From NCBI GenBank assembly GCA_027923505.1, contig BROI01000010.1, positions 558,001-622,000 of the forward strand: DNA of 64,000 nucleotides, given 5' to 3'. The notes beneath the pieces were generated by a model. That model ran no database searches, was not told the DNA's origin, and was given only the letters and a program-made list of their open reading frames with translations. This DNA comes from Mayamaea pseudoterrestris (lineage: Eukaryota; Bacillariophyta; Bacillariophyceae; Sellaphorales; Sellaphoraceae). The translations under genes and the position numbers were made by a program. Below, one piece after another: positions 21,301-33,029 of the stretch (the first letter of the stretch is position 1; each line of letters begins with the position of its first letter).

Positions 21301-23883
21301 CCGTACTGGCTTAGTCCCCAACAGCGTGCGGAGACGACCTGATTCATCTGTGATTACGAGACCCACGAGATCATGACGCGATCGGTTTGCTTACCCGAAA
21401 TGACTGAATTTTGAACCGGCGTACCCCGGCACCTGCTTCCCCAGTCATGAAAGAAGAGCCGCGTCTATACCGATACCTGGTCTGGTGGCGAATCCTTATG
21501 CCAGGAAATGATCAAGAAGATTACCGGCGCCGACAGCAGAGACGTGGTCTTTCATTCCTGATGAAGACGATACCCCTTTGGTCGAGGCGGTGGAATACCG
21601 GAAGGCGGCGATATGACCGACGGGGGAGCTAGATCCTAATCCTGCAGCCGGCGACAAGCCGAAGAAGAAGGTTTGTCCAATCCGTGGCACAAACTTCCAG
21701 TATGCACCCGATGAACTTATCGGCAAGTCGTTTCTCATGAAAGGCGGACTGACGGGCAAAGTTAGGGCTCTAGGCGGAAACTGAACAAATGGCGCCCAGA
21801 ACCATCAAAACATTAAAATGATGCTGAAAACTGGCGGCGAAGCGGATGAAGTCATGTCCTATGTCGAGGTTTCCGATCTCCGAGGCGAAGTGAACCAAGA
21901 CATGGCGAATCCTGGCGTATAAATGGTTCTTCAAGGAGATTCTAGACCATCAGGGGTCGCTAGCAAGTCCGAAGAACTGACACTAAGTGGAACGTCCTTG
22001 TACAATGGGACGATGGATAAGACTTGAGGAGCCAACGAACGACAAAGTATCGTGGCAGCCTACGGCGCCAAAAAGCGTAATCTCGACAAGGACGGATGGG
22101 CATCGTTGAATCGATGGGCCGAACGCCAAGAAGGTTGCGCTGGGTGGCGACCGCCCGAATGGAGCAACAGAAAGAGCGGACGCCTACAAGTTTGAGTCCA
22201 AGTACGAGATTGGAAGAGCGCGGCGTTTGCAGGAAGCTGCAGGAGCACCGCGAAGTGGACGGATGCGGAAGAGGCGTGGAGCTTGCGAACCTGGACGAGT
22301 ACGAGACGTTTCAAGATCTCGGTCCGGGTTCCACCACAGCACACCCAGCGGTTGCAAAGATCCGAGTCCATTTTGTGTGCTGTCAAACACTTTTCAGAGC
22401 CGCACGCCTGGTACATGCCCGAAAGACAACAGCGATGCCTACTCAGTGTTATCTCATTGAAGGCAATGCGTCTAGCTCTGCCGTCATTGGAAAGCGAGCG
22501 GCAAAGAAGTGCATGGTCGGTGACATTGGAATGCTTATCTCGCGTTCACCAAGGGAGAAGGTATCCTTCGTTGGCCGAGTTCGGGCGCGAAGGACACATC
22601 CTGAAAGGTCATCGTCAAGGCTTTGTATGGATTGCGAGCGGCAGACACATTTAGCAGCTTAGCCCGGCGCCCTACTTGCGGAAGGGTGGAAGCGTCCTGT
22701 TGCAATTCGATCTAATATTAGGGTCAAGGGCGTAGCGACAGCTCACGACTACGTGTAAGATAAGCGTCTATTTGAATATTTCAGCTAGCAGCGTTCTTCA
22801 AGATGCTAGAGGAGAAGTACAGTTTAAGCTCAAGGTGTTGGACATGAGTATCATCTCGGCGGTGACTTTGGGCGGAGACCCTGACGGAACTCTTTACTGA
22901 ATTGGCCGAGACCTACGTTGAAACTCTTGCGCGAGGCTGAGGCGGTTGTTTGAAGGTCCTCGAAGAAGTATTCATCACCAATGGAGGCAAAGGCGATATA
23001 GTTGACCAAAACGAGCTACTGAGCAGACCAAGAGAGAAGAAAGATTTGCAGCTAGTCGGAGCACTTCAGTGGGCGATTACTTTGGGACGATTTGACATTG
23101 CCGTTGTGCAGTTGTGGTCTGTCGCGATTCCGTGTGGAGCCACTTGCGAGGAGACACCTGCAGCGGGTAGGCGAGTCTGTGGATATTTCGCGAAAGTTAC
23201 GGGCCAGCAGCAATCGTTTCCGTCAAGTGGCCAGCCAACGAAGACGCTGACACCATGGAGGAACAAGATTGGGAGCGCAGCGTTTGGGAAGAGACGAGGT
23301 TGATGAGGATGTTGGACGTCTACCCACCGCCAAAGGGGTGTGACTGTCACGAACATCAACTTTGATCGTGTCTCATGCATTGCATGGTGACAGGCAAGTC
23401 ATTATGGAAGGAGTTTTGTCATTTGTCAACCAGGCGCTGTCGACTGGCATTGCAAACTCCAGGCCACAGTCGAGACTGCGACCTCGGATCGGAATCGGCG
23501 TAGCAAGAGAGTGGAACGGATATCAGCATTTCTCACGTGCGTCGCTCATGGCTATGGGCGTACCATTGGAGAAGCTCTGCCTCGGATGTACGGAGACAAC
23601 CAAGCAGTGATTACACACAATCTGCTCGACCCGGGTTCGGCATTGTCCAAGCCGAACACAATGCGTTGGCCTACCATCGGGTCGTTGGGCAGTTGCTGCG
23701 GGGATTATCAAGTTTGTAAAGATTGACGGAAAGGGAGAACGCGGCCGATCGACGGATGTACCTGCCGTACTGTGATGCGATGCCATTGCTCAAGCCAGTA
23801 TTGTTTTGGCGCGGTGGCGATACATCGTATTGCTGTGAAGGACAAGAAATGCGGCTACGACCAGCAGCGTACCCGAGGGAGTA

Positions 23884-24287
23884 TGTCGGAGCGGCGAAGT
23901 CAAGAGCCCGAACCCTAATTAGCTTGTGTCGAGTTCGCAGCTGTCGTATGTGACATGTGAATGAAGAAAGTGCGCAACCGTCGTGTGGGTATGCGTTGTA
24001 TGAATGGAACGGACCCAGTTACGACTGATGTAATGTGATTGAAAGAAACGGATTGATGGGATGATCTTTCGAGTGGTCGATGTAGCGATGTTGCGATAAG
24101 CTCACAATATGTAGAACTTACTAGTTTGCGCGACGAGAGTGCAGTCGTATTCGTGTAGTGGCGAGCGCCAGTGACTGTCTCGATGAGCCATCTCCATCAA
24201 GAGCTGTACAGACCTGTGGCCAAGGACCCTGTATCGGAGCTTTTTGGAGGTAAGACGTTGGATCAACTGAGTCGTACAACGGTGTTA
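23884..24287 (+). repeat. Copy 2 3' LTR
   Basis: Matches the other LTRs from about TGTCGGAGCGGCGAAG to CAACGGTGTTA, about 404 bp. Confidence 0.8.
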
Positions 24288-24330
24288 GCGTCCGCCACGA
24301 CCACGTGGGCGGCCGGACTCATGTGTCAGC
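24288..24330 (-). mobile_element. Short Gly/Arg-rich copia remnant right of copy 2
   Basis: On the minus strand these bases read as Gly/Arg codons, the same composition as the end of the 17554-17969 remnant across the copy 2 insertion. This supports insertion of copy 2 into the older element. The piece is short, so the call is tentative. Confidence 0.45.
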
Positions 24331-25770
24331 TCCAGAAGTCTTGCACCATTTGAGACTCTACTGTCAAGTGGTACTGGACATGTTTTGCCTGGACTCATTG
24401 GGTATTTGGGTGGCCAGGGCATGGGGCGTTGGACAGGTCAGAATCGACAACTTTGTGTTGGCTATACCCACAGTGGAGGCCATACCCATGGTTCCAGCCT
24501 CTAGGCAGTCCTTTTTGCACCATTTGAGACTCTGCACCTGTTAATGGCATCCCCTGGACATGTTTTGCCTGACTCATTGGGTATTTGGGTGGCCAGGGCA
24601 TGGGGCGTCTGACAGGGATGAATCTGCAACTTGTGGTGTGTTGGCCATACCACAGTGGAGGCCGTACCCATGGTGTCAGCCTCCAGGCAGTCCTTTTATT
24701 GCACCATTTGAGACTATGCACCTGTCAATGGCATACCCTGGACATGTTTTGCCTGACTCATTGGGCATTTGGGTGGGCCAATGGGGCGTTTGACAGGAAG
24801 AATCTGCAACTTGTGGTGTTGGCCAACCCACAGTGGAGGCCGTTCCCCATGGTGTCAGCCTCCAGGCAAAGTCCTTTTGCACCATTTGAGACTCTGCACC
24901 TGTCAATGGCATACCCTGGACATGTTTTTCCTGACTCATTGGGTATTTGGGTGAGGGATGGGGCGTTTGACAGGGAAGAATCTGCAACTTGTGGTGTTGG
25001 CTATACCGCGTGTAGGTCAGACCATGGTGTCAGCCTCCAGGGCAGTCCTTGCACCATTTGACTCTGCACTGTCAATGGCATACCCTGACATGATTTGCCT
25101 GACTCATTGGCCCGGTAGGGGCCAGGGCATGGGGCGTTTGACGGGAAGAATCTGCAACTTGTGGTGTTGGCCATACCCAGTGGAGAGAGGCGTATCTACG
25201 ATCACCAGGCATTTGCACCAAGTCAATACCCTGGACATGTTTTGCCTGACTCATTGGGTAATTGGGTGGCCAGGGCATGGGGTGTTTGACAGGGAAGAAT
25301 CTGCAACTTGCAGTGTTGGCCATACCCACAGTGGAGGCCGTACCCATGGTGTCAGCCTCCAGGCAGTCCCATTTGCACTTTTTGAGACTCTGCAACTGTC
25401 AATGGCATACCCTGGACATGTTTTGCCTGACTCATTGGGTATTTGGGTGGCCAGGGCATGGGGCGTTTGACAGGGAAGAATCTGCAACTTGTAGGTTTTC
25501 TGGCCATGCCCACAGTGGAGGCCGTACCCATGTTGTCCAACCTCCTCTGTTCAATGGCATCCCTTGGCATGTTTTGCCCTGACTCATCGGGTATTTAAGT
25601 GGCCAGGGCATGGGGCGTTTGACAGGGAAGAATCTGCAACTTGTGGTGGTTGGCCATACCCCCCAGTGGAGGCCCGTGCACCATGATGTCTTCCCAGGCA
25701 GTCCTTTTTGCACCATTTGAGACTGTGCACCTGTCACTGGCATCCCCTGAACATGTTTCTGCCCGATCGA
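24330..25770. repeat. Satellite array, about 180-bp unit, nine copies
   Basis: The landmark GACATGTTTTGCCTGACTCA recurs near 24377, 24556, 24740, 24920, 25088, 25234, 25416, 25568 and 25751. Most spacings are 179-184 bp; three are shorter (168, 146 and 152), consistent with internal deletions. Each unit also contains GGCATGGGGCGTTTGACAGG and CACAGTGGAGGCCGTACCC. Long open frames on both strands here are repeat artefacts. Confidence 0.92.
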
Positions 25771-26670
25771 CTGGAGAGTCGTGACGATGCTATGAGCGTC
25801 ATACGTTGCATCGTCGGCCAGATTCATCATTGCCGACAAGCCCATCTTGAGGAAGTTGCTCCGTGTACTTGGAGCCATCTTTGCAGTTTATGGAACGCTT
25901 GCAAGTCGATCCGATCGCAGACCCCTTTACTTTAAGGTGCTTCTGCTTTATGCTGCCTCGAGAGTTGCTGCTCTCGTCGACTGCGAAGAAGTTTTGAGGG
26001 AAGGAAGGTGATGCCTTGCGTCCAAAGCTTCACTTTGCAGGGTACAACCAAGACTGTTGATCTGTCACACGGCCTCTTTGCAAGATGCTCGACAGTGGTC
26101 TTCAATCCTCTGTACAATCCTTAAGCAGACCAGAGATGTGCACTTCTCCTTTACTGCTCTCGTATTGCAAGAGGCACAATCTACAACGTCGGTAAAACAA
26201 CGTGATACTATAGAAAGTGAGTTACCCGCTACAGTCTGCTAATCCTGTAGCGTCCGCTAATTTTGTATGTAACTGTCCATGTGCTCCCGTTGAATAGATC
26301 CAACAGGCGATCGTCCTTAATTAACAGGCGATTCACACACGAGCCAGGTATTGATGTATAGCTCATGTCGCATGCGACAAGAGCATTCGAGTATTCAATC
26401 ATGTAATCGGCTGACAGCCTTCTGACAGATTATCTACGTAGCCCACCACAATTGTGGCATAGCCTACCGGCAGTTTTCTTTTATTCGAGATAGCGTTGAT
26501 CGTTGCGGACATCATGGTCCTAGAGTTGTTTGGGACCAGCTGGAGGATCGAATCACATCTCATTCAAACCGATTATCTTGACTTTGGCACTTTATTTGGA
26601 CTAAAGATGCACAAAAGCACAAAGACGAGACAACTACAACATACGATAAAATTAGTGGTTTACTGTCTTA
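25771..26670. other. Unassigned sequence right of the satellite
   Basis: About 900 bp without a recognisable gene. A minus-strand frame starts at 25878 (MAPSTRSNFLKMGLSAMMNL) but runs straight into the satellite, so it may be the start of a gene truncated by the array. Nothing else stands out. Confidence 0.4.
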
Positions 26671-28243
26671 TTACTCAAGCAATTTCAGGTAATCACCTTT
26701 GGCTTCTGCTTCTCGAAGACGGTATCCCAAAACCAGCTGCCACAGCGCAAGCTGATGTAATGCCGCTCCTGGTAGTTCCAATTCCATTTCCTCCTTCCGT
26801 ACATCTTTCGGAATCTTACCACTGTCCCCTCCTTCAAGAACAAAGTCAATTAACTTTTTCATTGTCTCGACTATTTCAGGGCTAATGCCGTCGGTCAACG
26901 CTTTTAAATCCCCTTGACGACTCGCAATGTAACTGGCAATCCCGCCAAACTCATCCATTGACACCGAAACAGAATTGCTCGTAGCTCCTTTGGGTCCCGA
27001 TGTTCCAAGTTTTTCTTGCCGAAGGGCCGCCTTAAGTGCTTTCGCCTCCTGTTTCAAACTTTGTATGTAATCTGCCGCTTCAACTTTGACCACCTCTCCA
27101 TCATCGAGTTCAATTTCCAACTCTCCTACAATAGTCGGTTCCATGTTATAGTGGTCTTTCTCGTCGTCATCGTCATCGTGGCCAGCTAGCATCTTGAGCC
27201 GGGCATTAGCCTTGTTAGCTTTTGCAAGTGCGCTTCCTAGTCCGCGTTCAAACTCGTCCCATGAGATTCTACCGTCCTTGTTTGTATCAAAGAATTTAAT
27301 GAAAGAATCAACTTCAAACGCTGGCGTCTTGCCTTCGTACACCTCATCGAGCAAGTCTTCCACTTCTGTAGCGTCGATATATCCAGAGCCATCGGTGTCT
27401 AAATCTTCAAACGCATTTCGATAGTCGTCCAAAGTGGCCGATGGCTGAATATCCATAAGCTCCTTTAACGCCATGACGTACTGCGCTTTCAAATCAGTAT
27501 GAGATATTGGTCATTTGCCAGTCCAACAAATCTAACATGCACAACTCGTTACCTACCTCTGCGTTGCGGAACATGTAGCCAGTCATTTGCAGTTGAAAGC
27601 AAAGTGAACTAATTTTTTCACCCGATGCCTTAACAACAACTTCTGACCCATTCATCGGCTGCCATAATCCCCCCAGCAAGCTACTGACAGCTCCCGACAT
27701 GGCTTGAATGACGGCTGGTTTCGTTGACGCAATAAATTGGCCAATTTGTTGATTGGGCGTCTGCGAGCTCATGACGCGAAAGAGTGCGTGTGATGGATCC
27801 TGCGACTTGCCTGTCTCAATGTCGCCAATGCGTTTATCAAGCTGACCGAGCGCGCCACCCCAGTCCAAGCCTGTTGTAATAGCACTGTCGTCGCTACGTA
27901 TGATGCTTTTACGTGAAGGTTCTTCGTCGGACGGAATGAATTCCGTGGCAGCCGTCTCGAGGTAGGGATCGACTTGTTCTTCGACACCGTCGTCATCTTC
28001 ATCGTCGTCGTCGTCATCATCATCATCATCATCCTTTACAATTATAATGTTTGTAGCAAGCAAAGTCGAACGCAGCCACTTCCTCCTTTGTGGCCGGAAT
28101 CGTAGCGATGATGTGGCCGACAACAAATTGTTTCTTAAAGAAGGGCCCATTGACGGCGAAACAACGAAGGCATTGGCGATCGACGAGATTGCTGACGCCA
28201 CGACAAGCACGTTCAGAAGGTGTAAAATGTAACTTTGTTTCAT
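26671..28243 (-). CDS. Plastid-directed DUF760-type protein with EF-hand pair, two exons
   Basis: Join of 27557-28243 and 26671-27480, 498 residues. The intron 27481-27556 has GTAGGT and GCGCAG ends; an alternative in-frame choice is 27486-27552. The N-terminus is a signal peptide ending SIANA|FVV, the kind of site that starts a diatom plastid transit peptide. After an Asp run comes a DUF760-like half (NQQIGQFIASTKP...LQMTGYMFRNAE, helical). Two canonical EF-hand loops follow at residues 257-268 (DTDGSGYIDATE) and 294-305 (DTNKDGRISWDE). A second helical half ends LGYRLREAEAKGDYL, echoing the first half. DUF760 proteins are plastid proteins of uncertain function. Calcium binding is inferred from intact loop residues. 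The splice is inferred from frame continuity. Confidence 0.82.
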
Positions 28244-28503
28244 CTTTATACTCCAGTAGTCTCTAATCGTATTGTAAAATGAAAGAGGCAGGTCGACGAA
28301 TGCATGACAGGAACAGGTGGAACGAGTCGATTATGTGTGATGGCGTGGACGAAAACGTGATGTTGTAGTATTCATTGTTGCTATAGGTTGAAGAGTACAC
28401 TGACGTAGGTCATGGGAATGACTTCACGCTCGTCTCATCGCTTCATCTCGCTCGCTCCTTTGGATGATTTTATGTTGTGTCAAGATCCGAACAAACTTAC
28501 ATT

Positions 28504-29703
28504 ATGGCGGCAAGTAATCCTCAAGATCATGAGCTAGTGGTGGCAACGAATGGTGGTCCGTTTGCGCTAGAGGAATCGGCGATTGACGCCTTCGTTGAAG
28601 GGTCGTTCCAACGAGCATTGAAGCTCGCGAACGAGTCTCTCGAGCACCTCGCCACGACCAGCCCACAGCAATCATCATGGGACAATGATCATGCCGAATG
28701 CATTGTTCTGCAAACATGCTTGAAGCTCAATGACTCTACGAATTATCGATTCATGCTGCAGCGAAAGTCACTGGGACCTGATCCCATTGATCGCCTTGCT
28801 GCCGTCATTTTGCAGAGTTGGTACGAAATATCCAAGCAGGCCTCGTCGGATCTGGATCTTCGACAAGGGCAGGCCCACCTTGAAACATTTTTTAAAACTT
28901 ACTCGAGTCGCCCGTGCTCTCTGGAGCTCATGCTCGTCTTGATTCAGTTTCTTCGAGCGACGGATCGTTCGCACGAAGCGATTGAGTTGGCGTCGGAAAC
29001 ACTCTTTCATGTCTTTGCCGAGCACAATGAAAGCATGTTCTTCTTTCTCAAAGAAGAGCTACGTGAGGTTGTTCGCGAGTTGCTTGTCTTTTTGTTTCAG
29101 AATATGCCGTATTCGATTCATGAGACAATGATCGAAAATGGACTACGACGGTTCTCGCAACCAACGTGGAAAGCCTTTGGCACTGGCATCAACGAACAGT
29201 GGACTTTGTCGACTGTCACGGCTCCTTCATCACCAACCATTTCTGCTTGCATTTCGTTTCTCGATAATCCACCACTACATTGGCCTGACGAATGCAAAGA
29301 TTTGATGGAAGATTGTCGCGGATCATTGGAGGAGATGCAGCGTTTGGACCTTCAGCAGTCCGAATCGCTTTCCAGTAGCAGCAGCGACAGTGCGGAGAGC
29401 CACCAATTATCAATGCCAATGAAGGGTTCCCGGGAAGCGTCTGGTGCGTATGCTATTCTTCCAACACTTGGTTTCGATGGCAGTTTGAGACAATGGTTGA
29501 GGCATGCTGTCCATGTGGTTCGGGTGATGCTTGTCGATCCAGTCATGGTGAGCGAGCAGCGCTTGTTGAACCGCACAAAAGTTGCCCTCTCAATATGGAC
29601 ATTGTACGTGGCCTGGAGAAGGCGACGTCGCGTGAAGCTTGTGTTGTCAGAGGCAGTGTGGAAGCCCATGCAAGAAATCCTGGACGCGGTTGTGCCAAAG
29701 TGA
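28504..29703 (+). CDS. TPR-like helical protein, possibly membrane-anchored
   Basis: 399 residues from the first ATG of the frame. The N-terminal two thirds are helical (FVEGSFQRALKLANESLEHL; DRSHEAIELASETLFHVF) and look like TPR-type repeats. A Ser-rich linker follows (LSSSSSDSAES), then a hydrophobic segment flanked by an Arg cluster (ALSIWTLYVAWRRRRRVK) about 30 residues from the end. This arrangement of TPR-like domain and near-terminal anchor recalls the PEX26/APEM9 peroxisomal receptors, but I see no diagnostic motif and offer that only as a possibility. Its start lies 260 bp from the divergent DUF760 gene, so the promoter is probably shared. Confidence 0.7.
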   Translation: MAASNPQDHELVVATNGGPFALEESAIDAFVEGSFQRALKLANESLEHLATTSPQQSSWDNDHAECIVLQTCLKLNDSTNYRFMLQRKSLGPDPIDRLAAVILQSWYEISKQASSDLDLRQGQAHLETFFKTYSSRPCSLELMLVLIQFLRATDRSHEAIELASETLFHVFAEHNESMFFFLKEELREVVRELLVFLFQNMPYSIHETMIENGLRRFSQPTWKAFGTGINEQWTLSTVTAPSSPTISACISFLDNPPLHWPDECKDLMEDCRGSLEEMQRLDLQQSESLSSSSSDSAESHQLSMPMKGSREASGAYAILPTLGFDGSLRQWLRHAVHVVRVMLVDPVMVSEQRLLNRTKVALSIWTLYVAWRRRRRVKLVLSEAVWKPMQEILDAVVPK

Positions 29704-29838
29704 TTGTTGATGGCAGTGCTTAAATACGTTAAAGACAACGAATTTCTATAATAGTTATAGCGTGCGGCAACACTGTATCTCCTATTAGTTGATTTGGTGA
29801 ATACTATATTATAGAATTGCTTCGTTCACTCCTCTGCC

Positions 29839-30117
29839 TCAGCTAGGTGCTGCGGCTACTGCCACCTTTCTCGCAGCATTCTTAAGATCAATACGATGGA
29901 GCCAGGCAATGTACTGGCACTCCTCGTATATGTGACGTTGATGAGTGCATTGGCCAGGATTAAAGGCTTTTTCGCGGCGACACGCATTAAGATCGACAAG
30001 CAAGTGTCCGCAGTTGTCTCGAAAGGCCAGCGGAATCTTATTGTCCTTCAATTGCTGAAGGTCTTGGTCGTTTTTGGGCATGGCTTCTGGAGAATGGTGG
30101 TGGTGGCCGCCTCCCAT
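29839..30117 (-). CDS. NDUFB7: Complex I subunit NDUFB7 (B18)
   Basis: A 92-residue protein with the twin CX9C pattern of NDUFB7: C-x9-C in CGHLLVDLNAC and again in CTHQRHIYEEC. It is a peripheral subunit of mitochondrial NADH:ubiquinone oxidoreductase facing the intermembrane space, with two disulfides formed through the MIA40 route. The open frame begins upstream, but I chose the ATG at 30117 because it gives MGGGHHHH. NDUFB7 proteins begin with Met-Gly, which is N-myristoylated in animals. Length fits the family. Confidence 0.85.
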   Translation of the reverse strand: MGGGHHHHSPEAMPKNDQDLQQLKDNKIPLAFRDNCGHLLVDLNACRREKAFNPGQCTHQRHIYEECQYIAWLHRIDLKNAARKVAVAAAPS

Positions 30118-30481
30118 ATTCACGTCTTGATAGAGAGGAATAAAAGTGTTGCTAACAGCTTGATGGAAGCGCAAGATCAACTCGCGGATTGCTACTGGTA
30201 GTGGTCATCGTGTGAACTGCGGCGCGGCGGATGGAATTGGAATGACGTCTGTATGTCAAGCGGCACTAAAAAGTCATGGAGCGACATATGCCCTTTTTGC
30301 ACCTCTCGATGGTCGGCACCGCCCCGAACGCAACGCTCGGCTCGCAGACAATGCATGGCCAATCGACAGCTGCGAACGTCAGTCTAATATCGTAGATTAC
30401 TGCATTGCGAAGCTGCGCCGACAGATATCCTTCAGTCTTGCTTGGCAGGTCTGTTTATCTAGCTTTGGACTGAACAGCATC

Positions 30482-33029
30482 ATGACTACCGGTAGCTACC
30501 CTCCCAATCAACCTGGAATGCCTCCGCAACAACAACAGCCACAACCAGGAGGGCCTCCAGGAGGAGCATCTGGCGTTCCAGGAAGCTACTTTACGGAATC
30601 GCGCAAGGGAGAAATTAACGAGCTGCGCAATTTACTGAGAGGTTTCGCCGTGGAGCGAGATCCGCAGCGCAAGCGAGATATTATCAAAAAGGTCATTGCT
30701 TACATGACTCTGGGAATCGATGTCTCACGACTCTTTACGGAAATGATGCTGGCTATTGAAACGAGGTAAGTCAAAAGGAAAGGATAAAATGTAGTAAGAC
30801 ATTGCGTGCGTTGACTCGACTTATTCGCTTTTTAACATCTTTATCGTTTTTCATTGCAACAGAGACTTGGTTATAAAAAAGATGATTTATCTCTATTTAA
30901 CAAACTACGCACATTCGCATCCGGAGCTGGCGCAAATGTGCACCAATACTTTGCAGAAAGATTGCGGTAATGAGGATCCAATGGTTCGCGGACTTGCGCT
31001 TCGAGCCTTGTGCGGTTTGAATCTACCACAAATGGTAGAATACATTGCTGAACCGCTTCGGCGAGCCTTGTCAGACGGGCATGCCTACGTTCGCAAGACG
31101 GGCGTCATGGGGACACTGAAGCTTTATGATCTTGATCCGGAGGCGTTTGAAGTTGGGGGCTTTGTGGATATTCTATACGACATGCTTCGCGATCCAGATG
31201 CCAGCGTCGTTTGCAACTGCATCATTGTACTAAACGAAGTCATGCAAAATTCACCCAACGGAGGTATGGCGATCAATCGCGCCATTATGCTTCACTTGCT
31301 TAACCGTATTCACGAATTCAACGAGTTTGCCAAGGTGCAAGTGCTGGAGTTGGTTCCTCGCTACATCCCTGCAAATGACGAAGAAGGTTTTCAGATCATG
31401 AACCTATTGGATCCAGTTTTGCGTACTTCGGGCAGCGGAGCCGTCATGGCAACCATGGGTGCTTTTCTCAGCCTGGCAGAACAATTGGGCGACGACTCGG
31501 ACGAAATGAAGCGACAAATTGTTGCCCGGGTCAAGGCTCCGATTGTCACTCAAATTTCTTCCGGGGCGTCAGAAATGATGTACACCCTGTTGAAGCATGT
31601 GGAAGCCTTGGTGGACATGTGTCCTGGCATCTTTGACGACGAGTATCGACAGTTTTACGTTCGATTTAATGAGCCGACGCATGTCAAGTATCTCAAAATC
31701 AATATTTTGTCCAAGCTTGCCAACAATGAAACCGCCCCTGACATTGTCGCTGAGCTTGCCGAGTGTGTCGCAGAACCAAACGTCAAGATGAGCCGCCTTG
31801 CTGTCCGTAGCATGGCTCGCATTGCCTGCAATGCGCAAGAGATTCCTGGTGCGACCGAATCAATCGCGCGACGACTTGTTGAAATGTTGGACCTTAATGT
31901 GGACCATATTTGCAGCGAAGCGGCGTCTGCTCTGGCGTCTATTGTGCGAAAGCATCCATCCGCCAAGGAGCTGGTGGCGCCCCCACTTGTTCGTAGTCTC
32001 AAGTACGTCAAAGAGCCTTCTGGCAAGGCAAGCATCATCTTTTTGATTGGAGAGTGTGGCGAAACGATTCTTGAAGCGCCATATGCTTTGGAAAATCTTA
32101 TTGATACGTATGCATCCATTGGAGACGCAGCTGTCAAGCTTGCTCTGCTCAGCAGCACGATGAAGTTGTTTTTCATGCGTCCTCCGGAAGTGCAGAGAAT
32201 GCTTGGTCGGCTTTTGGCGAACGCGACAGATGATGTCTCGTCCCAGGATCTTCACGATCGCGCCCTCCTTTACTATCGACTTCTCAAGACAGGGACAGAT
32301 CCGTCGACTACGAAGAGAGTGGTCAGCTGTCATACCGTGATTTCGAGCACTGCAGTTTTTTCGGAAGACGATGACGTTGGACTGCGAGGTGAATTAATGA
32401 AAGAATTTAATACACTTTCAATCATCTATGGCAAACCCTCTTTGAACTTTATTGCGCCCGCTTACCAAGTGCGGCACAAGAAGCAGCCGGATGATCATCC
32501 GCTGGCTTTTGGAACGGATCAATCATCAGCGGAAAGCTTTGAGATGGATCATCACTCGTCGCGTTTACAACGTTCGACCGCCATGGTTAGCAGCGATGTG
32601 GATTTGCTGGGCTTTGGAGGATCGCCTGGCCCAAGTCCTACGGCGGTGGCTCCGGCACCGATTTTGCCAAGCGTATCGTTAATTCCCTTGGCCACCATGA
32701 CTGGAGATATTTATCAAAACACATGGGGTTCTATCAATGATAATGATGCGACAGTTTCCGCTGTGCCATTGACACGATTACCTCGCAACACTGACGAGAT
32801 GGAAGCCAAGTTGGCAGCGCAACATATCATGACCATGGCGAGTGGTGAACTACCAAACGAGTACAAATTCTACCTGTATGCGCAAGACGCAACAACTGGC
32901 AATCTTTTTCTTGTGCAAGCCAATGTTGAAAAGACTGTGGATCCTTTGCTTATATTGACGCTCAAGTCGGATGCGTCGGAGGAGGCGAAGAATGCCGTGA
33001 TTGAACTTATAACTGCGGCCGTGGCTTAA
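30482..33029 (+). CDS. AP4B1: AP-4 complex subunit beta, two exons
   Basis: Join of 30482-30765 and 30863-33029, 816 residues. The intron 30766-30862 (97 nt) has GTAAGT and CAACAG ends and splits an Arg codon. The N-terminus is Pro/Gln-rich. The trunk is the helical adaptin repeat: KKVIAYMTLGIDVSRLF, YLYLTNYAHSHPEL, KDCGNEDPMVRGLALR. Phrases nearer to AP-4 beta than to AP-1/2 beta include the trunk end (DRALLYYRLLKTG), the FNTLSIIYGKP segment and the ear (FYLYAQDATTGNLFLV). AP-4 sorts cargo at the trans-Golgi without clathrin. The first codons contain a TACCGGTA palindrome (30487-30494). A Met further upstream in the same open frame gives no recognisable sequence. Confidence 0.92.
30766..30862 (+). 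other. Intron of AP-4 beta
   Basis: 97 nt, GTAAGT at the 5' end and a T-rich tract before CAACAG at the 3' end. Splicing restores the adaptin frame. Confidence 0.85.

Larger units (their letters stand above)
17970..24287 (+). mobile_element. Ty1/copia element, copy 2, heavily broken
   Basis: Same family and layout as copy 1: 5' LTR 17970-18362, Gag start near 18460, integrase near 20800-21400, chromodomain-like and RT near 21980-22700, RNase H near 23400-23830, 3' LTR 23884-24287. It has dozens of breaks and encodes nothing whole. Differences from copy 1 are mostly small length changes. Five bases left of it (GCCTC) and right of it (GCGTC) agree at four positions, a possible target duplication. 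It lies within the minus-strand Gag-like remnant. Confidence 0.85.

Noticed and set aside
24330-25770. Repeat array considered as a CRISPR
   Set aside because: Repeat units are about 180 bp and contiguous with no unique spacers, and the genome is eukaryotic.
24585-25878. Several open frames over 100 codons on both strands
   Set aside because: They are periodic reads of the 180-bp satellite and show the same words in each unit; no start or domain is consistent.
26496-26885. Plus-strand frame of 129 codons
   Set aside because: Its second half overlaps the end of the DUF760/EF-hand gene, which has clear domain support on the other strand.
30212-30481. Upstream extension of the AP-4 beta frame
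   Set aside because: Open but without adaptin similarity; the ATG at 30482 gives the normal family start.
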